This document shows positions 1 to 6,036 of a stretch of 10,526 nt of DNA, piece after piece. This stretch comes from Caryophanales bacterium UBA1245 (GTDB lineage: Bacteria; Bacillota_I; Bacilli_A; ML615J-28; CAG-313). A program made the position numbers and the translations under genes. Where the stretch lies: NCBI GenBank assembly GCA_002308275.1, contig DBWF01000012.1, positions 1 to 10,526 of the forward strand, in the 5' to 3' direction. The first letter of the stretch is position 1; each line of letters opens with the position of its first letter. A model generated the notes under the pieces. It saw only the letters and a list, made by a program, of their open reading frames with translations, was not told the DNA's origin and did not search any database.

Positions 1-236
1 ATATCCCAAGTGCCATCATGATGCCAAATAATTAGAAGTTTTAGAACTTCACCAATCAGATAAAAGATACCAACAATAAAAAGCATAATTCGGAAATGTA
101 AATCATCCATATGCCGATAAAACTTTAATAGATAATAGATTAGTAACACATAAAGTAGAAGCCATAATAGATGATAAGTACTATAATTGGTTTCTACTTC
201 AATAGAATATCTTAAAAGATCTAAAAACTTATCCAT
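1..236 (-). CDS. Partial multi-pass membrane protein, possibly YwaF/TMEM164-like
   Basis: This reading frame runs off the left edge of the window; only the first 78 residues are present. It was read by hand on the minus strand from ATG at 236-234, with an AAGGAGG ribosome binding site (complement of 244-250) seven bases upstream. A nearer ATG (241-239) is in another frame and stops after six codons. The visible part has a short polar N-terminus, a hydrophobic helix at about residues 22-40 beginning YHLLWLLL, a charged loop (YRHMDDLHFR, about 40-49), and a second helix at about 50-71 containing a buried Glu (GEVLK), then WHHDGTW. A His at the head of TM1, an Arg before TM2, a Glu inside TM2 and a following G-x-W resemble the YwaF/TMEM164-type integral membrane family (TIGR02206), but this is recalled similarity and is tentative. 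It is divergent from secG. Function unknown. Confidence 0.6.
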   Translation of the reverse strand, partial: MDKFLDLLRYSIEVETNYSTYHLLWLLLYVLLIYYLLKFYRHMDDLHFRIMLFIVGIFYLIGEVLKLLIIWHHDGTWD

Positions 237-270
237 ATCATGGCCTCCTTTTTTATAAAATGTTATCAAT

Positions 271-279
271 ATTATACCA
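271..279 (-). promoter_or_regulatory. Extended -10 promoter of the divergent membrane gene
   Basis: Read on the minus strand, 279-271 is TGGTATAAT, a TGn extended -10 with a perfect TATAAT hexamer, about 35 bases upstream of the ATG at 236. No convincing -35 hexamer lies at 16-18 bases spacing, which is tolerable for extended -10 promoters. The call rests on motif match only. Confidence 0.6.
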
Positions 280-332
280 TATTTATTAAAAAAGAGATAG
301 TTAAACGCCTTAAATAATTATTACCAAAACTC

Positions 333-361
333 TTGTCAAGAGTATTCAGTTGTGGTATAAT
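333..361 (+). promoter_or_regulatory. secG promoter (sigma-A type, extended -10)
   Basis: TTGTCA at 333-338 and TATAAT at 356-361 are separated by exactly 17 bases, with TGG (353-355) making an extended -10. Transcription would start near 368, giving a leader of roughly 35 nt before the secG ATG. The -35 is embedded in a 15-nt near-palindrome, ACTCTTGTCAAGAGT (329-343). Confidence 0.8.
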
Positions 362-401
362 AATAGCGTTATAAGTTTAGAAACACGCTATGGAGGTCAT
401 T

Positions 402-632
402 ATGTACTATCTAGATTATATTCTATTAGCTATTTCAGTATTATTAATCGTTATTATCGTATTACAAAATCCAAAAGAAGATGCTTTAAGTGCCTTCTCA
501 GGTGCTAAATCTGATAGAGCTAAAATGAAACAAAGAGGTATTGAAAAAGTCATTAATCGTGTAACAACTGTACTTGCAGTTTTATTCTTTGTTGCATCAT
601 TATTATTAATGATTTTCGATCGTACACTTTAA
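402..632 (+). CDS. secG: Preprotein translocase subunit SecG
   Basis: Encodes a 76-residue SecG, the small accessory subunit of the SecYEG membrane channel through which SecA drives unfolded preproteins. There are two hydrophobic helices (about residues 6-22 and 51-71). The cytoplasmic connector has the family's signature features: VLQNPKEDALSAFSGAKSD (about 20-38), corresponding to the VLxQxxK...G.F.G region, then RVTTVLAVLFFV at the start of TM2. Length is typical. An in-frame ATG lies at 390, but the ATG at 402 is preferred: GGAGG at 392-396 sits five bases before it, and the upstream ATG overlaps that ribosome binding site. It has its own promoter and a probable weak terminator, and lies directly before rnr as in many Bacillota, though without the carboxylesterase gene that separates them in Bacillus subtilis. 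Confidence 0.93.
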   Translation: MYYLDYILLAISVLLIVIIVLQNPKEDALSAFSGAKSDRAKMKQRGIEKVINRVTTVLAVLFFVASLLLMIFDRTL

Positions 633-642
633 TCTAAGAAAG

Positions 643-664
643 AAGGCCGATGAGGCCCTTTTTT
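643..664 (+). terminator. Weak intrinsic terminator after secG
   Basis: AAGGCC (643-648), loop GATGA and GGCCCTT (654-660) form a short GC-rich hairpin with one bulged C, followed directly by a run of six T (659-664). It begins 11 bases after the secG stop. The stem is short and no separate strong promoter is visible before rnr, so partial read-through into rnr-smpB is likely. Confidence 0.6.
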
Positions 665-691
665 ATTATGTAAAAGAAAGGTGGTGAGAAG

Positions 692-2752
692 ATGCGTGAT
701 GAAATCCTTGCTTTAATGAGCGAACCCGATTATAAAGCTTTAGTGCCTAGAGATATAATGAAAGCTTTGCACAGTGAAAACCTAACTTCAGTGATCAAAA
801 CATTAAACGAATTAGAAGATGAATGTTTAATTATTCATGATCGCGGTGGTCATTATGCCCTTCTTGCTTATTTCGATGTTTATTTAGGCGTGATCGACAT
901 GAAAGAAGCCGGCTTTGGCTTTGTCAAAGTTGATTCTTTCACAAAAGATGTCTATATTCCATATAATGATATTCTAGGCGCTTTAGATGGCGATACAGTT
1001 TTAGTTCAAGTATTAAGAGATACCCCACGCGGACCTGAAGGAACTATTATTGATGTTGTGGAACGAAAAACAAGGAGCTTAATTGGTGTCTTCCAAAAGA
1101 AAGGTAGTCATTATTTTATTGCCCCTAGCGGTAAGCTAACTAGTGTAACCGTTGAAGTAATGCCTAAAAATATCAACCAAGCGGTTCCTGGTGATGTGGT
1201 CAAAGTGATTATTACTAATTTCGGTGATGGTCATTATCTAAAGGGTAAAGTTGATAAGATTCTAGGCCAATTCGATGATGTTGGAATGGATATCAAACTA
1301 CTAGTTGAAGAATCCATGATTAGCCACACCTTTAATGATCAGGTAATGCAAGAATTACAAGAGTTACCATCGATTGATGATACAATGTACCGCGATTTGC
1401 GTGACAAAATGATTGTCACTATCGACGGAGCTGATGCGAAAGACTTTGATGATGCCATTTCGGTTGTAAAACTCGATGAAGAGACTTATGAGTTAGGGGT
1501 ATATATTGCGGACGTAAGTGCTTATGTTAAGGAGGGTAGTGCCTTAGATCAAGAAGCCTACACTAGAAGCTTTAGCTGTTATTTACCAAATGGTGTAATT
1601 CCAATGCTTCCTTTCATGCTATCAGATGATTTATGTTCACTAGTGCCAGGAGAGGATCGTTATACATTAGCTTGCCAGATGACAATTAAAAATGGCGAAG
1701 TAGTTGATTCTGATATCTTCCAATCCATTATTAAGAGTAAAGCTCGTTTAACCTATGAACAGGTTAATAAGTGGTTTGTAGAAGAAAATGTACCAGAAGA
1801 ACTAAAAATGTTAAATGATGCTAAAACTTTATGTGAAGTTTTAGCAAAGAAGCGTCATCAAGCAGGTTCCCTAGATTTTGATGTACCAGAAGCTAAAATC
1901 ATTTTGGATGCTAATGAAGTTGCGATTGATGTTGTGCCACGTGAGCGTGGGATCAGCGAACAAATGATTGAAGAAATGATGATTTTATGTAATGAGACGA
2001 TTGCGGAAAGACTAATGTACTTAGATGTTCCTTTCCTATACCGTGTTCATGATGAACCAGAAAAAGCTAAAATTACCGATATCATTAGTTTGGCGCGCCA
2101 ATTTGGTGTAATGGTTCCAAAAGTGCAAAATAAGATTCATCCATTGTTTGTGCAACATCTTTTAGAATCACTTCAAGAAGAAGATCAACAAGCGCTCTTT
2201 AACCATTTGATGCTCCGCGCAATGGCTAAAGCTAAATATAGTGTCCAAAACATTGGTCACTTTGGTTTAGCGCTTGATAGCTATACGCATTTTACTTCAC
2301 CAATTAGGCGTTATTCTGATCTAATTGTTCATCGTCTTGTTAAAACCTATCTTTTAGGACAAAACGAAATTGACCTTTCGGAAGAAGAATTAGACCGGGT
2401 AGCTGAACAAATCAGTAGCCAAGAAAAACGGATTGAATCATTAGAACGTAGTGCGGTTGATATGAAAAAAGCCGAATTTATGCAAAATAAAATCGGAAAG
2501 TGTTATAATGGTATTACATCAGGTATCCAAAAATGGGGTGTTTATGTTGAACTACCTAATATGGTAGAAGGGCTTATTAGTAGTGCTGATTTAATTCGTC
2601 ATGGTTTTGTTTATAATGAAAACGAAAACTCATGGCGTAAAAAAGATACAGTGCTACGAATTGGTAAACACGTCAAAGTAAAAGTAGTGGATGCATCCAA
2701 AGTTCGTAGGACGGTTGATTTTGTTTTAGGAGGTAATGATGATGAAGAATGA
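692..2752 (+). CDS. rnr: Ribonuclease R (3'-5' exoribonuclease, RNase II/R family)
   Basis: A 686-residue processive, hydrolytic 3'-5' exoribonuclease that degrades structured RNA and, with tmRNA-SmpB, non-stop messages. Domain order is canonical. A winged-helix-like N-terminus spans about 1-60 (DIMKALHSENLTSVIKTLNELE). Cold-shock-type OB folds span about 62-200 (the GFGFVKV ribonucleic-acid-binding strand is at 74-80). The RNB catalytic domain spans about 235-550, and an S1 domain about 600-680 (GITSGIQKWGVYVEL). The metal-binding aspartate cluster is intact (IDGADAKDFDDAI, D245, D251, D253 and D254), as is the C-terminal catalytic signature THFTSPIRRYSDLIVHR (532-548). Length is somewhat below the roughly 700-800 usual for RNase R. 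ATG 692 follows AAGGTGGTGAG. The 3' end overlaps smpB, implying co-transcription and coupling. Confidence 0.96.
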   Translation: MRDEILALMSEPDYKALVPRDIMKALHSENLTSVIKTLNELEDECLIIHDRGGHYALLAYFDVYLGVIDMKEAGFGFVKVDSFTKDVYIPYNDILGALDGDTVLVQVLRDTPRGPEGTIIDVVERKTRSLIGVFQKKGSHYFIAPSGKLTSVTVEVMPKNINQAVPGDVVKVIITNFGDGHYLKGKVDKILGQFDDVGMDIKLLVEESMISHTFNDQVMQELQELPSIDDTMYRDLRDKMIVTIDGADAKDFDDAISVVKLDEETYELGVYIADVSAYVKEGSALDQEAYTRSFSCYLPNGVIPMLPFMLSDDLCSLVPGEDRYTLACQMTIKNGEVVDSDIFQSIIKSKARLTYEQVNKWFVEENVPEELKMLNDAKTLCEVLAKKRHQAGSLDFDVPEAKIILDANEVAIDVVPRERGISEQMIEEMMILCNETIAERLMYLDVPFLYRVHDEPEKAKITDIISLARQFGVMVPKVQNKIHPLFVQHLLESLQEEDQQALFNHLMLRAMAKAKYSVQNIGHFGLALDSYTHFTSPIRRYSDLIVHRLVKTYLLGQNEIDLSEEELDRVAEQISSQEKRIESLERSAVDMKKAEFMQNKIGKCYNGITSGIQKWGVYVELPNMVEGLISSADLIRHGFVYNENENSWRKKDTVLRIGKHVKVKVVDASKVRRTVDFVLGGNDDEE

Positions 2753-3194
2753 AACACGTAAAGTCATTTGTCAAAACAAAAAAGCTCATCATGATTATTT
2801 CATCGAAGACACATATGAATGTGGTATTAGTCTACTTGGAACCGAAATCAAATCAATTCGTTTAGGTAAAGTCAGTATCAATGAAGCTTATTGCTATGTT
2901 GAAAAAGGTGAAATGCTAATTAGCGGAATGCATATTAGTAAATATGAACAAGGTAATCTCTTTAACCATGATCCCGATCGCTTAAAGAAATTACTATTAC
3001 ATAAAAAAGAAATTATTCGTTTACAATCAAAAGTAATGCGTGAAGGCTATACTTTAATTCCCCTTGTTATTTATTTAACAAAGGGACGTTGTAAAGTTGA
3101 ATTAGGTCTTGCCAAAGGTAAAAAGCTATACGATAAGCGGGAATCTTTAAAAGAAAAAACCATAAACCGCGAGATGGAAAAGCTAAACCGTTAA
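2742..3194 (+). CDS. smpB: SsrA (tmRNA)-binding protein SmpB
   Basis: A 150-residue SmpB, which binds the tRNA-like domain of tmRNA and places it in the A site of stalled ribosomes for trans-translation. Family motifs are present in order: NKKAHHDYFI (12-21), GTEIKSIR (33-40, RNA-binding strand), the YEQGN..NHDPDR..KLLLHK segment (68-88), GLAKGKKLYDKRE (122-134), and a basic C-terminal tail ending KTINREMEKLNR that would enter the decoding centre. Three in-frame ATGs lie in tandem at 2736, 2739 and 2742. The ribosome binding site AGGAGGT (2728-2734) leaves 8 bases to the third, 5 to the second and 2 to the first, so 2742 or 2739 is the probable start. The gene begins inside the last codons of rnr (stop 2750-2752), so translation is probably coupled. 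No ssrA gene follows, unlike in Bacillus subtilis. Confidence 0.95.
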   Translation: MKNETRKVICQNKKAHHDYFIEDTYECGISLLGTEIKSIRLGKVSINEAYCYVEKGEMLISGMHISKYEQGNLFNHDPDRLKKLLLHKKEIIRLQSKVMREGYTLIPLVIYLTKGRCKVELGLAKGKKLYDKRESLKEKTINREMEKLNR

Positions 3195-3202
3195 ACAATT
3201 GA

Positions 3203-3231
3203 TTGCCAAAAAGATATTATAATGTTATAAT
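3203..3231 (+). promoter_or_regulatory. Promoter of the 145-aa membrane protein gene
   Basis: TTGCCA at 3203-3208 and TATAAT at 3226-3231 are 17 bases apart, with TGT at 3223-3225 making an extended -10. It lies in the gap just after the smpB stop, showing that the following gene can be transcribed independently of rnr-smpB. The leader would be short, about 17 nt. Confidence 0.78.
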
Positions 3232-3254
3232 AGATGTATAAGGAGAACAAATTT

Positions 3255-3692
3255 ATGGAAAATCAAGATAAGGCTGTTCTATTGGAAGGCGAAACTGAAG
3301 GCCTTTCAGAAAAACAAATTAAAAAAGATCAACGTCGTCAAAAAGGTGTTGCGGGGATTGTCGTTTCTTGCATCTTGCTTGCGGTAGCACTTTTCTGCGC
3401 AATTTTAGGCTTTTCTATGCTTAAGGGTCTACTCGACTCAATGAAAGAAACACAAGAGTCAGGTGATGCGGGGGCCCAATTTGGGATGATCTTTGCAATG
3501 ATTATTGTCATTATATTCCCAATATTATTTGATATTGTGGGTGTAGCCTGCAGTATTCCGGTCTTTATTATTAATTTAAGAAGATTAATAATGAAAAAGA
3601 AATACTTAGTGCTTAATATTATTTTTACTGCACTACCAGTTTTGATTGTGGCTTTCATTATTATTGGCTTCCTTGCTTTAAGAAGTAGATAA
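3255..3692 (+). CDS. Hypothetical membrane protein, 145 aa
   Basis: I do not recognise this gene. From ATG 3255 it encodes 145 residues: a charged, cytoplasmic-looking N-terminus (1-31, with KKDQRRQK before the first helix), a hydrophobic helix at about 32-58, an acidic and polar loop (DSMKETQESGDAG, 61-73), a long hydrophobic stretch at about 76-107 that could be one or two helices (GMIFAMIIVIIFPILFD...), a basic loop (NLRRLIMKKK, 107-116), and a last helix at about 117-141 ending in ALRSR. By the positive-inside rule the N-terminus is inside. In-frame sequence continues upstream to 3234, but AAGGAGA (3240-3246) sits nine bases before ATG 3255, fixing the start there. It has its own promoter and a strong terminator, so it is a one-gene transcript. 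No catalytic motif is visible. Confidence 0.75.
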   Translation: MENQDKAVLLEGETEGLSEKQIKKDQRRQKGVAGIVVSCILLAVALFCAILGFSMLKGLLDSMKETQESGDAGAQFGMIFAMIIVIIFPILFDIVGVACSIPVFIINLRRLIMKKKYLVLNIIFTALPVLIVAFIIIGFLALRSR

Positions 3693-3705
3693 AAATTGAT
3701 CAAAG

Positions 3706-3747
3706 AAGGGCTTGTGAATTTGAGTAATCATTTTCACAAGCCTTTTT
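3706..3747 (+). terminator. Strong rho-independent terminator
   Basis: GGCTTGTGAA (3709-3718) and TTCACAAGCC (3733-3742) form a perfect 10-bp stem, extendable outward by GU and AU pairs, with a 14-nt loop and followed by TTTTT (3743-3747). It closes the single-gene unit of the 145-aa membrane protein and insulates it from the MATE operon. The flanking A-rich side (AAG, 3706-3708) gives some terminator potential on the other strand as well. Confidence 0.9.
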
Positions 3748-3758
3748 GTTTCGAAAAA

Positions 3759-3787
3759 TTGCAAGATAGCGTATAATATATTATATT
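3759..3787 (+). promoter_or_regulatory. Candidate promoter(s) of the MATE-hydrolase-polymerase operon
   Basis: Two overlapping readings are possible. TTGCAA at 3759-3764 pairs with TATATT at 3782-3787 at a 17-base spacing. Alternatively the perfect -10 TATAAT at 3772-3777 pairs with a poor TTTCGA at 3749-3754, also 17 bases away. Both would start transcription before the ribosome binding site at 3798-3806. The -10 region lies within a perfect 14-bp AT-only palindrome (3772-3785). No LexA-like box is visible. Confidence 0.55.
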
Positions 3788-3813
3788 AACAATTTAGAAA
3801 GGAGGAGAATACG

Positions 3814-5193
3814 ATGCTTACTAATAAACATGAGATGGATATGACCACTGGTAATCTGTTTAAAAAGATTATTGTTTTCTGTGTTCCATTAATGCTTACT
3901 GGAATCTTACAAATGTTTTATAATACGGCTGATTTAATTGTTGTGGGTCGCTTTAGTAGTCAAGCAAATGCGGTGGGAGCAGTTGGCTCGACCAGTGCGC
4001 TTATTAATTTAATTGTTAATCTGTTTATGGGCTTATCGGTTGGTACAAATGTTATGGTAGCTAGGTATTTCTCTTCCCAAAAACATGAAAATTTAGAAAA
4101 GACCGTCCATACTTCAATCACTGTTAGCTTACTATGTGGTACAGCACTAGGAATTGTGGGCTTTATTTTTGCAAGATTTTTCTTAAGTTTAATGCAAAAC
4201 CCAATTGATCTTGCGGTAACGTATTTGAAGATTTATTTTATTGGCATGCCATTTAATATGCTCTTTAATTTCGCCGCAAGCGTCCTACGTGGGGTTGGTG
4301 ATACTAAGCGTCCATTAATCTTCTTGACGATTGCGGGGCTAATTAATGTCGGACTAAATATGTTTTTTGTAATTGTTCTTGGCATGAGTGTTGATGGGGT
4401 AGCTTATGCAACCATTATTTCTCAATTTGCTTCATGTATTATGATTATAGTATGTTTACTCAAGACAAAAGAAGCCTATGGATTCCGCTTTAATAAAATG
4501 CAAATCAACTTACATGAATTAAAAGAGATTGCTAAAATCGGTTTACCAGCTGGTGTTCAAGGATCAATCTTCTCAATTTCTAATGTTATTATTCAATCAT
4601 CAGTTAACCGCTTCGGCGCTGATGTAATTGATGGCAATTCGATTGCGCAAAGTATTGAAGGATTTGTCTATATTGCAATGAACTCGGTTTATAATGCGGC
4701 ACTATCATTTATCGGTCAAAATGTTGGTATTAGGAAATACGAAAACATTCGAAAAATCACTTGGCGCTGTCTATTTGTAGTAACGATGATTGGTGTTTTA
4801 ATGGGTGGCGGCTTATTTCTTGCTAAACCGCTAGTTACAAGATTATATACAACTGATCCTCATGTTATTGAAGTTGCCTATGTCAGACTTCATTATCTAT
4901 GTCTACCATACTTTTTATGTGGTATTATGGATGTGATGGTTGGCTGTCTAAGAGGTCTTGGTACATCATTTGTCCCAATGGTTGTCTCAATATTGGGTGT
5001 ATGTGGTTTTAGAATTGCTTGGATTTATAGTGTCTTTTACCGGTTTGCGGACTTCAGTAATTATAAGTCACTCCATTTATTATATGTTTCATATCCAATA
5101 TCTTGGATTGTGACTTTTGCGATTCATGTTTTATGCTATGAAATTATTTATCACCGGATTGTTAAAAGACCAACGGACTTAGAATTAGAGTAG
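3814..5193 (+). CDS. MATE family multidrug/toxin efflux transporter
   Basis: A 459-residue inner-membrane antiporter of the MATE (multidrug and toxic compound extrusion) family, with the expected length and about 12 hydrophobic helices in two homologous halves. The N-terminal helix carries the family hallmarks LFKKIIVFCVPLMLTGILQ (15-33) and YNTADLIVVGRFSS (36-49). The internal duplication shows in paired loop motifs: VLRGVGDTKRP (157-167) in the first half and CLRGLGTSFVP (378-388) in the second. GLPAGVQGSIFSISNVIIQS (243-262) opens the second half. The pattern matches the YoeA/DinF-like bacterial subgroup, which uses Na+ or H+ gradients. Substrate cannot be inferred. ATG 3814 follows AAAGGAGGAG with 8 bases from GGAGG. 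Its stop codon is part of the next gene's ribosome binding site, so it heads an operon. Confidence 0.93.
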   Translation: MLTNKHEMDMTTGNLFKKIIVFCVPLMLTGILQMFYNTADLIVVGRFSSQANAVGAVGSTSALINLIVNLFMGLSVGTNVMVARYFSSQKHENLEKTVHTSITVSLLCGTALGIVGFIFARFFLSLMQNPIDLAVTYLKIYFIGMPFNMLFNFAASVLRGVGDTKRPLIFLTIAGLINVGLNMFFVIVLGMSVDGVAYATIISQFASCIMIIVCLLKTKEAYGFRFNKMQINLHELKEIAKIGLPAGVQGSIFSISNVIIQSSVNRFGADVIDGNSIAQSIEGFVYIAMNSVYNAALSFIGQNVGIRKYENIRKITWRCLFVVTMIGVLMGGGLFLAKPLVTRLYTTDPHVIEVAYVRLHYLCLPYFLCGIMDVMVGCLRGLGTSFVPMVVSILGVCGFRIAWIYSVFYRFADFSNYKSLHLLYVSYPISWIVTFAIHVLCYEIIYHRIVKRPTDLELE

Positions 5194-5202
5194 GAGAAGA
5201 CA

Positions 5203-6012
5203 ATGAGTTATTTTGAAGTAGTTAAATATAATGATCAATTATATCAATTAAAAGACCGCTTAGGTGTCTTAGTGACTTTAGTAATAGGTAGTAAAAAAGC
5301 ATTACTTTTTGATACTGCTTATGGAATTGGTAATTTAAAAGAAGAAGTTCAAAAGATAACTAAATTACCTTTAATCGTTATTAATAGTCATGGTCATATG
5401 GACCATAGTTGTGGCAACTATCAATTTGATGAGGTTTATCTTCATAAAGATGATTTTGCGTTATGTCAAAAACACAATAGTTACCCATGGCGCCTTCGCA
5501 ATATCGAAAGTGCTAAAAGAATGAAGGCTCTTCCAGAAGGCTTTGATGAAGAAGACTACTTAAAACAAAATGAAGGTGTTTTAAAAGAAATTAAAATAGG
5601 TGATATTATTGACCTTGGTGATCTAAAGGGTGAGGTTATTTCTATGACTGGTCACACCAAAGGATCGATTGGCATTTTATTTAAAGACTGGAAGCTATTA
5701 CTGGTTGGCGATGCAACTTGTCCATTCGTTTGGCTTTTCTTAGAAGAATCAGAACCAGTTTCTGTTTATACTAAAATGCTAGAAGCAGTGATGCCACTTC
5801 CCTTTGAAAACTTTTTAGTCGGTCATGGAGCAAGATTATTTCCAAGAAGTAAAATGGTGGATTTCTATAATATTGCGAAAAATATTGATTTAGAACGGTC
5901 AGTACCCGTCTCATTTGGTGGTTTTGAAAATTGCAATGCCTATTGTTATACTTTAGGCAAAATGTATGACCAAGATGACTGTGGTGTGGTTTTTGACCCT
6001 AATAAACTATAA
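5203..6012 (+). CDS. Metallo-beta-lactamase-fold hydrolase
   Basis: A 269-residue MBL-fold protein. The binuclear metal site looks complete: HGHMDH (H63, H65, D67 and H68), H151 in MTGHTKGSIG, D170 in LLLVGDAT and H208 in FLVGHGAR. That is the His/Asp set of hydrolytic MBL proteins such as glyoxalase-II-like thioesterases, lactonases and phosphodiesterases. The segment after D170 (FVWLFLEESEPVSVYTKML) resembles the helical insert of generic Zn-dependent MBL hydrolases. No added domain (beta-CASP, rhodanese or flavodoxin) is present, so RNase J, persulfide dioxygenase and flavodiiron types are unlikely. No signal peptide is seen, so it is cytoplasmic. ATG 5203 follows TAGGAGAAG, which overlaps the MATE stop, so translation is tightly coupled. 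Substrate unknown. Confidence 0.88.
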   Translation: MSYFEVVKYNDQLYQLKDRLGVLVTLVIGSKKALLFDTAYGIGNLKEEVQKITKLPLIVINSHGHMDHSCGNYQFDEVYLHKDDFALCQKHNSYPWRLRNIESAKRMKALPEGFDEEDYLKQNEGVLKEIKIGDIIDLGDLKGEVISMTGHTKGSIGILFKDWKLLLVGDATCPFVWLFLEESEPVSVYTKMLEAVMPLPFENFLVGHGARLFPRSKMVDFYNIAKNIDLERSVPVSFGGFENCNAYCYTLGKMYDQDDCGVVFDPNKL

Positions 6013-6036
6013 TTAAAAAAGAAATGAGGCGTTAAA

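Noticed and set aside
3338..3703. A 121-codon minus-strand open frame opposite the 145-aa membrane protein gene
   Set aside because: It lies antisense to a gene with a promoter, ribosome binding site and terminator, has no ribosome binding site of its own worth noting, and its composition is that of a shadow of a membrane protein gene.
6008..6013. A TATAAT overlapping the hydrolase stop, as a promoter for the polymerase
   Set aside because: The TTGACC upstream is only 9 bases away and the hexamer at 17 bases is poor, so I did not list it as a promoter; it is mentioned as a possibility under the LexA finding.
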